Below are positions 36,159-47,607 of a stretch of 64,000 nucleotides of DNA, one piece after another. The notes below the pieces were generated by a model that saw only the letters and a list, made by a program, of their open reading frames with translations, searched no databases and was not told the origin of the DNA. The stretch is from the NCBI GenBank assembly GCA_025602915.1, contig JAHLJZ010000002.1, positions 1 through 64,000 of the forward strand. Reading direction: 5' to 3'. The translations under genes were made by a program, and so were the position numbers. The DNA is from Paraphysoderma sedebokerense. Its lineage: Eukaryota > Blastocladiomycota > Physodermatomycetes > Physodermatales > Physodermataceae. Every line of letters begins with the position of its first letter. The first letter of the stretch is position 1.

Positions 36159-36821
36159 CTATTCCATTTGATTATCTACGATGAAGTAATCACCACTCTT
36201 GCCACCGCTCTTTTCAGTTATACGAATCCCTTCGATGGTTATTCCTTTTTCCACGGCTTTACACATATCATAAACTGTTAAACAGGCTACGCTCACAGCC
36301 GTCAAAGCCTCCATCTCTACACCTGTCTCTCCTTTGCACTTTGCTGTCGCTGTCACTCTAACACTACTGTCTGGATCACTCAACTCAAGATTAACAATGA
36401 CGTGAGATAGAATTACCGGATGACATAGTGGTATAAGATCTGATGTTTTCTTAGCTCCTTGAATTGCAGCTATCTTTGCTACACTTAAGACATCCCCTTT
36501 TTTCAATGAATTCGTCTGTAGCAGATTATACGCTATCTTCCCAACTCTGACGATTCCTTCGGCTCTTGCAGTTCGTGATGTTGAATGCTTTTCGATAACA
36601 TCAACCATGGAGGCTTTGCCCGATTTCGAGGTATGAGTTAAATGCGGAGTAACATCAAACTGTAAAGCTGAGTGTGTCTTGGGATTGAATTTTGCCGATA
36701 TTGTTCCATAGCCACGGATTCCTGTACTCCCTCCCAAGAGCAAACTACGGGAGCACCCCGGCTGGACAAATCCCGTGCATATACAAGCGTAAAAACTTGG
36801 ATGGTGGTGAGATATAATCAT
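36159..36821 (-). CDS. moaC: cyclic pyranopterin monophosphate synthase (MoaC/CNX3 type)
   Basis: A single exon of 220 residues from ATG 36821. MoaC works with MoaA to turn the GTP-derived intermediate into cPMP. Signature segments are MVDVIEKHSTSRTARAEG, KKTSDLIPLCHPV (active-site His) and TGVEMEALTAVSVACLTVYDM, with the C-terminal GGKSGDYF. About 55 residues precede the core and are Ser/Arg/Gly-rich and poor in acidic residues, consistent with a mitochondrial presequence like that of MoaA. It is transcribed in the same direction as the MogA-MoeA gene, 350 bases upstream of that gene's start, and divergent from the nitrate transporter. Being separate from MoaA is notable, since Aspergillus has the two fused. 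Confidence 0.95.
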   Translation of the reverse strand: MIISHHHPSFYACICTGFVQPGCSRSLLLGGSTGIRGYGTISAKFNPKTHSALQFDVTPHLTHTSKSGKASMVDVIEKHSTSRTARAEGIVRVGKIAYNLLQTNSLKKGDVLSVAKIAAIQGAKKTSDLIPLCHPVILSHVIVNLELSDPDSSVRVTATAKCKGETGVEMEALTAVSVACLTVYDMCKAVEKGITIEGIRITEKSGGKSGDYFIVDNQME

Positions 36822-37184
36822 GTATAATAGAGATATCAGACCCTTGGTCGAGTCAATCTATTGTTTGAAATTCCGAAGCAGGATAAACAGAAAGAAGCGG
36901 TAGGAAAAAATCTTGGTGGAATCGATAGGGACTGTGCAATATAATTCAGCTTGGAAAAATCTTGGTTATCTGAATTCCCTTATCAGTAGCGCCCGCGCCA
37001 CGGACAAGCAAAATCATGTAGCGCGGTGCCCTATGATACGAGATAGCAGATACACGAATATTTGGCTGATAGGATCAGAAATTATATATAAAACGCAAAT
37101 TCCCAAGAGTGCAGAGTGGGTCATTCTGATTTTGCTTCGTATTTTTCAAATATAATTTTGATTTCCATTTCAATCGACTCTGCA
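36822..37184. promoter_or_regulatory. divergent promoter of MoaC and nitrate transporter genes
   Basis: The 363-base gap holds one strict CTTATC (36979-36984) and looser sites (GATAGG at about 37069, GGTTATCTG at about 36964). The GATA signal is weaker than in the other three divergent promoters. Confidence 0.4.
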
Positions 37185-39189
37185 ATGGTCATGGTAAGTC
37201 CGGCCTCGGTTCAAAAATTCGTTACCTTCGGACAATAGCATTCTCTAATTTAGAAGATAGAGAAAAGCCTTGTTATTCATATCTACTTCTAACCTGTACC
37301 ATTAGGGGATATTCAAACGAACAGTAACCACGGATGAGTGGGGCAAAGGTATGATACAACATGCATTCCGCCGTTAATTAAAATGTCACGCTCAAAGGAC
37401 CTTTGTTCTTTAGGAACGTCAATTCATCTGTTTTCGCTCAAACGGCCTCATATGAGAGCGTTCCATTTGTCTTGGCTCTCTTTCTGTACAGCTTTTACGG
37501 GCTGGTTTGCTCTCGCTCCTCTTGCTCCTACTATTCGTCAGGATCTCAATATCACAAAGGAGCAAATTGGTGATGCGAACATCGCGTCTGTTTCGAGTAC
37601 TATCTTAGCTCGAATTTTGGTAGGTCCACTTTGTGATAAATTTGGTCCGAGGCGGGTTATGGCTGCGGTCTTACTGTTGGGTGCGATTCCTGTCGGGTTA
37701 GCTGGTCTCGTTACAACTGCCAGTAGCCTTATTGTTGCTCGGTTTTTCATCGGTATACTCGGGGCGTAAGTGAATATTCTATATTCCCATAAACAGTTAT
37801 TGCAATGTACCCAAAACTGGCTACTGAATTATTTTTTGCCGTTTTCATTAAGGCAGTTCCTTCGTGCCATGTCAATTCTGGACTAGTCATATGTTTGCAA
37901 GTGACGTCGTAGGAAGCGCAAATGCGATCGGTTCGTGGTCTTACAACACTCTCTAGAGAACCAATAATTCAATTAACCAATCAAATGGAATGTTCCCATT
38001 TTTGGCTCATCCTCAGTCGGCGGGTGGGGCAATATGGGTGCTGGGGTCACCTATCTTTTGATGCCTCTTGTCGTGAAGTGTTTTGAAACAGTCGGATTAA
38101 GTCAAAGTATCTCTTGGAGAGTTGCCATGGTCATCCCAGCTGTGTTATTAATAACAGTTGGGTTATTGACTTACAATATTACAGATGATTGCCCCGAAGG
38201 GGATTGGTCGACGGCAAGGACGCATGCTGCAGTGACCGAATTAGACGTACATCCTGATGGTCTTGTAGAACTTCACAAATCAGAAGATATTGGAATCGAC
38301 TCCGGAATTTGCAGTGTCCGAGAACAAAATCTGGATATATCAAGGTCAAGTATTGATTCAATGAGAGCTTCCATGGATGTTACTGCCGATCGACCTCTCT
38401 TTCAGTCATCTGTCGTCCAATTCACGAGCGGTTCTACTGGTACTGCAACCGCCACAAAGAACGGTACCACTAGCGTCATTCTCCCGTTCCTCAAAGCACT
38501 CACGAATTTCAACGTCATTGTCTTCATATTTTACTACGCATGTTGTTTTGGTGTCGAACTCGCAGTAGACAATATTATCGGAGAATACTTTTACGATCAC
38601 TTCTTCGCTGCAGACGGGTCACGACTTCTCTCGAAATTCCACGCCGGTGTCATCGGTTCACTTTTCGGCTTAATGAATATTTTCTCCAGAGGATCAGGTG
38701 GTATAATATCGGATGTGATGAACAAAAAATATGGCTTAGCAGGCAGGATATGGGTACAATTCGTAGTGCTTTTATTGCAAGGCGTCTTCCTGATTATCTT
38801 CAGTTTTACAAAAGACCTGACATATGCTATAATCCTTCTAATTATCTTTAGTTATTTCACTCAGGCGGGTTGCGGGTAAATATCTTGGCGTTCGCTGCAT
38901 TCAACCTTTTTAAACTTTATAAACTAATTCATGTTTCTTTCTCAGCTCAACATATTCTATGGTACCCTACATCATTCCTGAATCAGTCGGCACTGTTAGC
39001 GGTTTGATTGGAGCAGGTGGAAATCTCGGTGGTGTCTTGGCCGGAGTTGTATTCCGAATGTATGCCACGAACCCACATGATGCATTTTGGCTTATCGGTG
39101 TTTTCGTCGTTGCTACCTCAGCATTGAGTGTTTTTGTCAGGATTCAAAAGCAGATGATGCTTTCCGGGCTCATTGATCGATTCAGGTAG
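37185..39189 (+). CDS. NRT2: high-affinity nitrate transporter, NRT2/NNP family
   Basis: Six exons (37185-37193, 37306-37348, 37414-37765, 37857-37930, 38017-38875, 38946-39189) give 526 residues. The first exon is a 9-base micro-exon (ATG GTC ATG), justified by a strong GTAAGT donor and by the conserved N-terminus that follows (GIFKRTVTTDEWGKGTSIHLF). It is a major-facilitator nitrate/nitrite porter of the plasma membrane with twelve helices. Key motifs are GPLCDKFGPRRVM, FVPCQFWTSHMF, the nitrate signature GGWGNMGAGVTYLLMP and the second signature GAGGNLGGVLAG. The central cytoplasmic loop between helices 6 and 7 is long, about 100 residues, and Ser/Thr-rich, as in fungal family members. 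It closes the cluster on the right. Confidence 0.94.
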
Positions 39190-40639
39190 TCAACCTGCGA
39201 TCCCAGCCCAATTAGAAGTTCCTGAGACAGCAAGACATTAAACGGAAGAGTAGAGAAAAAATTATCGTCTTGAGATGGTGGTATCGTAAAAATAGAATTC
39301 TTGCATTGTTAAAGCCCTTTCTGCGGATTACATTGTAAAGCTTGTTCTGAATTTAAAAAAATCAAAGTTTGGACTTGTCATTTCTAAATCTGGGTACAAA
39401 GAATTTGTCAACCTCTCTCGTATTATGGAATTTAAAGAAGAAATAACACATATTACGGTATTTTCAGACAGACGAAATATTTGTACACTTTGGGTTTATA
39501 ATGAAAGATTCCCTTTTGACCCAGAAACACAGGAACCTCGACTTTAAGAGTGGATTGCGACATATTCATTTCTTCCTAGAAATTTGCTATCTCTTGCCTA
39601 CATTTTGCAATTGAATGGAATATAAGAGACAGCTTCGACAGAATCAGCAGTATGACTGTAACCAATTCATCTACAACTTAATCAGCCGACGTAATAAATA
39701 CCTCAATTTATTTTAATTCCAGCTGCATCTCATATTCAATAGAATCACATACATCGCAATGTGACAACCGTTCTCTGCTTGATTTTGATTAATACTCGTT
39801 TGCTAAAATGGACGAGACCACATTGTTGTTTCGGAGAAGAGTGAGATTTCGATCTTGATACTCGTGGCACACAAACTTGTAGAATGTTATACTAATGGCA
39901 ACAACGGACTAGCACGTATGCATTGAATTGTTTATTAAATAATACAAACTGCATATATATGTTAGCTATAGGATTGATTGGCTCTGTACTTCCAGGAATT
40001 TTCATCATTCTATGAATATCCATGCGCAGTTTTGAGAGTACAGAGAGCATGGGGGCCTTTGACGTATAATTCCGCTTATACATCGTTATTTGAACCAAGT
40101 GTTGAGTACCCAAAGCGTGCCTGTATTTCGTTGTACTGTCGTCGTGGTAGCTTTTCCCCGCTTAACTAATTGTCATGCGCGGAGATTTGTAAGACAACAA
40201 CGACAGCTTGTATTTAGAAAATAATGGTTTCTGCAAATTGAAAAAGCCAGATTGGGTGCCGGCAATTCGATTATTGTCCGTAGTATGCTGGATCACGTAT
40301 TGAATTGAAAAATCCGTGCAGGTAAATTACATCATTCGCATAATTAGGGCCTATCCCAATTCTAAATAATTACGGAGATCCCTTATTCGTGCAGTCCATG
40401 AATGCAATGCTCCTACAATAATTACTCAATGTCAATTAATCATTTTCGCCACGCAATTCTAAATTGCTAGACCCGCAACGCATTCCGCAGTGACCATGCC
40501 GATTGTACTCCTTATGAATTTTTAATACCTGTAATTTTGTCGATATATTGAAATCATATGAGTCAGTAACCGTTTCTCAATAAGAAGAGTGTAGTACTAA
40601 ACTCTTATAAGGGAGCACAAATTTTAAAAAATACCCAAA
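39190..40639. other. intergenic, no supported gene
   Basis: About 1.45 kb of AT-rich DNA between the nitrate transporter and the secreted-protein gene. Short frames only. A TATA-like stretch and the pattern TCTTATAAGGGAGC lie 30-45 bases before the ATG at 40640. Confidence 0.5.
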
Positions 40640-43600
40640 ATGCGGACTTCAGAAATTTTATGCTTCACCTCGGTGGCTCTGTCCAGTTTGCTGGTGTCAA
40701 TCACCGCAGGACCGGTGGCGCCTCCTTCGGGCGGTGGAGTAATACGACCACCAATTGACACTCAACCTCTTTCAAATTTGTTTATCGAAGAAAAGGTGCC
40801 GCAAGGGCCGCCAAACTCTAATGGAAATAACTTTGCAACCGGCAGAATCTTGGTAACCGGGCCTACGTCAGTGTTGCTGGATACAACCGCAACCAACGCC
40901 GCAATTAAAATTGCAACGCCTCCTCCTTGTAGCGGCAAGACGGCAACCATCTCAGTAACATGCGATGCTGCTCAGCCAGACTGTAGCAGGATTAAGAAAC
41001 TTGATACTGTGGTTGTCATTGGCTGTGTGACCGACGGAGTTACGAAAAAGCGCATTATGAGGGTCGCCGGAGCATCAGGAAACGATGTATCACTCGATAC
41101 AGCTTTCCAGCCTTCCAACGGAGAAAATAGAGCTGCCGTTGCTTTGAGCATCGATTACTCGAACTCGCCGCAATTTTTTCAGCAGGAGGGCCTGGCTTCC
41201 ACAGCCGATCAACAGGGCCTGCTGACCGTTGTCAACGGTGCACAGAACGGCATATTCAGTTCTTGGCGGGATAAAATCAAACGCTGGATTGATGAAGTCC
41301 GTAAAGTCGATATTGATTCTTCAACTGCAGTGACAAAAGAAATAGCTCCAAACCCTACAACTCTTTTTGAGGCAACAGCTGGCGGCGGGAAATGCTCGGC
41401 TGGAAGTTCCCTTGTAGCTCAGGCATCCATGAAACTGACAGCAGCAGCTAAAGCGACGGCCACAGGAATTTTTGGTATGTGAATGAGTGTAACTTTCTTT
41501 GACGACTCTTTTTTGAGTATAACACAATTTTCTTTATTTTTTCAGGCATCAAAGTGCTCGGAACCTTGGTTCCGTTCGACCTAAAAGAGGCATATTTCTA
41601 TGTACGGATGAATGGTTCCGCTGAAATCAGCTGCGAGTTGGATGTGGCTCTGTTGGCAGAAGCCAAAAAGAGGATCTCATTTCCTACTGTTGACATTTCA
41701 CCCTTCGGAAGTATGTTATCCTTACCGGCCATGCCTTTGCGAGTGTTTGAAACTAAACTTTGATTTCGTCTAATACTTTTATAGTTCCGGAAGTCGTTTC
41801 CTTGGGACCTCAACTCAATTTTGCGATCCTTGGACAAGCGTCTCTTGTTGCCCAAGGTACAATTCGTGGTGCTGTCACCATCGCACTTCCAGAACACGAC
41901 GTTTATGTCGGGATTGCCGGAGATGTATCTGAAACCGACCAAGGGAAAGCCAAACCTCCATCGGCGCCGCCCAAAATTAAAACGACGTTTAATGAATCTC
42001 TTCTTATTAATGGCAACGTTCAGTTGAGCGCAATACCCAGTCTCGACATCGGAATCGACGGACTCGCTGGGGCGTTTAAAGCAACTGTGGGTGTCCAAGC
42101 TCAGGGTTCGTTAACGCTTGTTATGAACTCCGAAATCACCAGGGAGCAAGCAAATCTCTGTGTTAATGTCGACGCCGGAGCCTCAATATCGGCGACTGCC
42201 ACCCTCAACTCTAAAGTGGTCAGCGGTCTTGGCGGAATAGCTTTCCAATCAGACCCAGTCCATGTTTACCAAAGATGTATCAACAACAGTCGAAGCGATG
42301 ATCAAGGTCCACCGGTCGCCGTCAGTAAAAGATCCCTGCCACATCAAATGACCTCCCCCTACCGACTTCAAAAACGACAAGCTGCAGGCGATAAGTTCGC
42401 TTGTCCGCCATTTGGAATTGATATACCCGCAAACGCACCATTCATGACCGCTATTGACACTCTCGGTGCAAATGGTTATGTGATGTTGGATCAGTGTCTT
42501 GTTGATGGGAAACCGGTCGCACCATGTCCTGGTCGTCTCGGAAATGATGTTGGTGCACCAACCCCGCCACCGGCAGGATTTCCCGTTTTCGTGGGGTATC
42601 ACGGTAAGCAATTTGAATGAATGCACGCAATTTAACACACAGGAATAATCTTGACCATGTTCGCTTTGTTGTTAGGTACTTCGGCGAAGGTGGCAGAACT
42701 TATTCTCACCAACGGACCTAAGGTGCTTAGTGATAAAGCGATTGACGGAAAGAATCAGTTTGGTCCAGGTAAATACTTTTTCTCGTGGAATTCTCCAATC
42801 TTTCTATTTTGCTGAATTTCATCATTATAGGATTCTATGTTACAGATAACATAGAGACCGCGCAATTTTTTGCTGGCTCCACAGGAAAGTTGTTGGAAGT
42901 ATATGTGGAAGATTTCCGCAATTTGAGATCTCATATATTTTTGCAGAGTGGTAAGTTCGACATATTTAACCGGCCTGCCTGAATACACTAACTTACGAAC
43001 TTTTAAACGTCAGATGGTTTTGTTTGGTTTGGATCTGCTGGTGTTACTGACGCCGTCGCCGAAGACCTCGTAAGGAATTACGATGTCATTATCGGTCCTC
43101 ATTCGTCAGCAGGATTTCCGCGGCCAGTCAATCAATATAAATTTAACAAAAAAACGGTAGATGCTGGTCGAGTAAAAGTTGTTGCATTTGATCCAAATCG
43201 ACCGAAACCAAGCACCTATACTCGGCCACTCCTGAACGACGGCAATTCCACTAATGTTACAACTACTACAGCTGCCTCACCTCCCGTAACCATCACACCC
43301 CTCTCAACGCCAACTCAATCACCTACACAGACCAGTACCACGACACCCACGATTACCTCCATTGCTCCACCGCCTTCCCCTCCATGTGGCATTAACCCTG
43401 ACGGTACCTTGAAAGCTGGTACTTCAGATACTTTTCAATATGGGCCGACTGGAGGACGCAGCGTTGAGCTCGGCGAATTTGGGGAGAAAGAATTCTGTCT
43501 GGTTTCCCCGAACAAGGAGCATTTTGTCAAGTATGAATTTCAACCATCGCCAGCTTTCAGCGTTGTTAACTTCAATGCCACTGCGGGTTCCCAAGTTGTA

Positions 43601-43927
43601 AACGAGTTCAAAGTGCAGCGGGTTATTTTTGGTTTCCGATCTATCTATTTCTATCAAGAAGATCAATCTGGCGAAACATTAATTGCAAAAACGAAAGACT
43701 GGAGTGAACGACACTGTTTTGAAAAACCCCTTTGTGTTCCTCCACCTGGCGGAGCTTGTTCAATGCCAGGACCGTGCGATGCGGAAATATCAATTAAAAT
43801 TCAAGACGACGGAAACTTGGTTGCCTACGCCCCCGATGGGATCACCAAAGAAATTGTACCAATCTGGGGTTCTCTTCAACAAGGATTTGATATCAAACAA
43901 CCCGGGGTCGCCGCTGCAACTGCTTAA
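40640..43927 (+). CDS. large secreted protein with an ADP-ribosyltransferase-like fold and a lectin-type motif
   Basis: Six exons (40640-41474, 41546-41710, 41785-42603, 42676-42768, 42831-42950, 43014-43927) join in phase to 981 residues. A signal peptide (about 1-24) is followed by a beta-rich region containing FDLKEAYFYVRMNG, similar to uncharacterised secreted proteins of fungi. A dibasic site near LQKRQ lies before a domain with YHGTSAKVAELILTNG (His606), GPGFYVTDNIETAQFFA (Tyr640) and LLEVYVEDF, the H-Y pattern and layout of PARP/ADP-ribosyltransferase folds. A Thr/Pro-rich linker leads to a Cys-containing C-terminal domain with QDDGNLVAY (941-949), which fits the QxDxNxVxY mannose-binding motif of GNA-type lectins. 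Activity and target are unknown. The fold assignment is by motif only and the third catalytic residue is unclear. Confidence 0.75.
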
Positions 43928-43929
43928 AT

Positions 43930-44840
43930 AAAATCTAGATATGTAATCTCCTCGCTATTCGACTGACGGACGAATAAAGCGAGAGAGAAGTTATATCATT
44001 TGTACATAATGTTAGATTATAGCTTATATATATTTGTACATACGTGCCAAAGAATATTATTGATCAGTTAATGATTGCTCACCCTAAGCTTATATCAATT
44101 GTCAGTTATATGCATGGCGTCGAAGCTAATTCGTTTTCTCTAACCATTCAAAAAGCCAGCTGAGCAATTTCCCTTGCGCTGTATTTCCATTTTCCTTCAT
44201 TCACATCAAAATCATGATAAATTGTGGAACAGCGATTAAAAGCAATTCTTAAGCAACGGCATCTGCACATATAGGTAAATGTGAATATAAAATACCAGTT
44301 GAATAAAAAAAAGAAAAAAAATCGCGATCAACGGAATCATTGCCGCCACCTGATGGACTGTCGGAGCCATCGTTGAACCGTCAATTTCAATAAATCATAA
44401 GTAATAACGGCACCGAAAAGAATCCCTTCCTTTATCTACTCCACAGTATGTCCCCAAAAACCCAAGTCAAGCCAGGTGGCATTCGACACTACCCTGAAAA
44501 GCATTCGATAAAACTGGTTGAATCTAAAACTTACTTTACATGTTAGATGCAACGGCCCCGCCACAGGAAAATGCCTCAGTGACTGTTGGCCTTAATGGGT
44601 AAATTGGGGAAATTTACCAAACAACAACATCTACATTGCGCAAATATCCAAATACGTTGTTAGGTCGAATGTTTAAACCTGGGAATGAATCCCTATGTAT
44701 GTTTATTCGTGTTGTTGACTCCCCGGCTGCCGTTAACATGATATTCCATAGTGAAGCGAGACAGCGATGATAACATATTTTTTGATCGTGATCCTGACTT
44801 ATTCAATTATATATTGGATTGTCAGATTATCATCGCTATG
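43930..44840. other. intergenic, no supported gene
   Basis: AT-rich DNA with an A-rich tract near 44308-44321. An out-of-frame hydrophobic peptide starts at ATG 44767 (MITYFLIVILTYSII) but does not connect cleanly to the next gene. Confidence 0.4.
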
Positions 44841-44845
44841 GATTC

Positions 44846-45505
44846 ATGAAACAACTAGAATGCAGAAGAAAATGCTCTCCAAAACAATGCAAATGCTTCT
44901 ATATTGATTTACTTCGTCTAGAGGAAGAATGCGATTATTGGGGCTCATCCTTCGAAGACGTAGCGGAGGACAGTGTCGATGTTAAAATGGCACAAAATAG
45001 AATGGAAATAGATGACAGACTAGAAGGATTTGGAATTGGAATTGATAAAATTGCCCAAGCTGCCGCAACCTGTTGTGCTGAAGCCATCTGTGAAGGTAAT
45101 AACACTGTTCAGATGATCTTGGAGCAACATTTGAAATCGAAATGCAGCGCTTGCACTACAACTTCGGCCAAGTCCAGACCAACGTAAGCATCATTTCCTC
45201 ATGATTGTATAGCTATTACTCTCATTCACCTTGATGGTTGTAGGAAGAGGATGGTAGTTGATGTCGATGATGTGTTTGTTCAAATTCTTTCCTCCGGACA
45301 AGCTGCGAATAAAGAATACGCCACGATTAGTACACAGATGATTACTGACAAAGTTAAGCTTCATCTTGATCCGTCGATTGGACCCAGATTTCAATCCCTT
45401 ACTTTAACAATGACAAATGTATCCCGGAGTTGTTCTTGCGGCCCGTATGTATTGGGGTATGACTATATGACATACGAACATTGTCTAACGGATATCAAAT
45501 TATAG
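44846..45505 (+). CDS. uncharacterised cysteine-containing protein
   Basis: Two exons (44846-45183, 45244-45505) join with a GTAAGC donor and TAG acceptor to about 199 residues. The N-terminus is cysteine-rich (ECRRKCSPKQCKCF), later segments include CCAEAICEG and CSCG near the end. The middle is acidic and helical. I see no known domain. A signal-like hydrophobic stretch lies just upstream in another frame (44767-44820), so a 5' exon could be missing. Function unknown; the shared frame across the intron and codon regularity support a real gene. Confidence 0.5.
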
Positions 45506-45509
45506 CACT

Positions 45510-46255
45510 ATAAATATTCAAGTTGGATCAAGCTTTGAGCGCCACTCTTAAACAGGCAATGGAGTACGATCGAAAACGGTTGAAAAGACGTCACCGAGAA
45601 CAAACGGAACAAATTCCATGAGTTTATAATCAGGAATTCAAATTATTCCTTGCATTAAAGATATAAAATACGATTGGTCAACATGTGAAATTGTTGTTCG
45701 TCGATGATGCCAAACTTTGTCAGTGCTAGCATTAGGATATTGAGAATTATTGAGAGTAGTTTATATTTCATTTCTACGCTCCTTCCATCTTTTTAATATT
45801 TTAGTGTGTCTGTGCTAGTAGAAATGAGTTAGTTGTATATGTATTACTAATCTTTGTAATATATGTATTACCTAGTTCTCGAAACTTGCGATTCTATCCA
45901 GCACAGCATTATCTATCTGATATAATTAGTTTTACACGTGGGCAACTCAAGGCCTGTAATATAGCTTTTGCTGTTGTGAAAGATTTGTACGAAATTAATG
46001 CCGGCATAATGTTGCTGTTAACTGCCAACTGGCCATGAAACCGATACATGTTGTCAGTCGCAAACTTGAATTATCGACTTGCTAGTTGCCATCGACCTAT
46101 GGTTATGGCCCGGCAATTTTTTTGGCATTGCGGAATTGCTTTGGGATATAAGTGAAAATAGCAAATATGAGTAATCTAATGTTTTATAGTAGAACATCCA
46201 CGATGGTTCGAAAACAAAAATAAAGTCACAAAAAGCGATTATACACGAAAAGTAA
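45510..46255. other. intergenic, no supported gene
   Basis: AT-rich spacer between the small hypothetical gene and tRNA-Gln, without features I can assign. Confidence 0.5.
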
Positions 46256-46338
46256 GGCCCTACCCAGATTCGAACTGGGGTCTTGGGATTGCTCAGGACA
46301 TCAAAGTCCCATGTGATGACCAACTACACTATAAGGCC
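46256..46338 (-). tRNA. tRNA-Gln (UUG) with an 11-base intron
   Basis: On the minus strand an 83-base cloverleaf forms. The acceptor stem GGCCTTA pairs with TAGGGCC (one G-T pair), the D arm is GTGTAGTTGGTCATCAC, and the T arm is CCCAG-TTCGAAT-CTGGG. The anticodon stem TGGGA/TCCCA encloses a loop with anticodon TTG (46304-46302). An 11-base insertion (46300-46290) sits one base 3' of the anticodon, the canonical position for nuclear tRNA introns. It resembles yeast tRNA-Gln(UUG) in the arms. No CCA is encoded, as expected for a eukaryote. Confidence 0.93.
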
Positions 46339-46786
46339 GCTATACTGCTTCACCGTATAAAATATATATGAAAATTTACCTCCACATCTGTATATGATTT
46401 TTTAGCTCTGTACGTCAGTATTGTAATCATTGCCATTCTTTTGTATAAAGGCAGTAGTAAGTATGTAATAAGTAAGCATGCGGCAAATTGATCAGATCTG
46501 GATCTTAAATAAATAAAATATTTTGAATTAACGCTAGAGTAGCCTATTTATTGAATTAATACATCAATTGCTATCTTCTTGCGAATGGGGGTGTAAATAT
46601 TATATCATTTTAGGAGCTAATTTCTTTACTTTCGATGTGTCAAGAGAACAAGACCGCGAGAATAATTTCAATTTTTCGCTAGTACTAATAGAGTTTTGGT
46701 ATATCTAAGAACTGGGCCTTTTCCAGCTAGACATTTTACTAAATAAATAATAATCTTTGACATTAAGCACAATGAACTATCATGGC

Positions 46787-47416
46787 CTATGCTTGGTTGG
46801 ACATCGTAAAAGTCAATTCAGCTATATCGATTATCTCAGTTAACTCGTCCCTAAAAGGATTAATAGAAGGTATATTGATTAGATAAAGATATGATATATC
46901 GAGATAGATTTGCACTTACATTTGAGTTGATAGAGAAGAAGCCATATTCATATCGTGTTTCAATTCATCGCAAACTCCAACCAACTCTGCAGCTTTTTCA
47001 GTCAAACTCCTCACTTGTTCGGATGCGGAGTCGGTTGAGACTGGTAGTTGTGGATTCAATGATAAACCGTCTGTCAAAGCCGTAAACTGGAATTATAATA
47101 ATAAAGAATAGTCATTTATTAGTAATAAATCCCTTCGATTAGATCTCTGCCGCATAAAAGGAACTGATAGTAAGGCAACTTGGAGGAATTTCTGAATTAC
47201 CTTTGCCAGTTTTTGAGAAAGGCTTTTCAGCATCAATGTAAGCTCATCTTCTATTAGACCAATGTTGTCATCCAATTTGTCCAATATTTTTACATGTGAT
47301 ATAGTATTTTCGGTATAATTATGTTCTGAGAGTGGGGACGCCTGCGTACGAGAAACGGAAGGGAGCATTGCCGGCTCTCCTGCCGTCACAATCGGTCCAT
47401 GAGATTTCAACTTCAT
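46787..47416 (-). CDS. small helical protein, possibly Mediator-like
   Basis: Three exons (47416-47201, 47086-46920, 46850-46787) splice in phase to 148 residues. The predicted protein is almost wholly helical with heptad-like segments: ILDKLDDNIGLIEDELTLML, VRSLTEKAAELVGVCDELKHDM, and MDELTEIIDIAELTFTM at the end. The last intron is supported by a GTAAGTGC donor at 46919 that would otherwise give a stop at once. The length and two-helix layout recall small Mediator head subunits such as MED22, but the sequence match is weak, and other coiled-coil complex subunits fit as well. It lies tail-to-head with mevalonate kinase on the same strand. Confidence 0.55.
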
Positions 47417-47607
47417 CGAATGTGAACGGGATATTCTTATAATTTAAGGCCTTTTTGGAAGGAGAGATTGAGACGAAAAGATGGAATTCCCCTCCAATTT
47501 GAAGCCATACACGATAGTGAGGTTTGAACAATCGCACTTAATTATCGCGCTCCAATAGCCACCCACCGCCGTATCTATTTATGGAAACTTCTATCCATGT
47601 CTATTGT

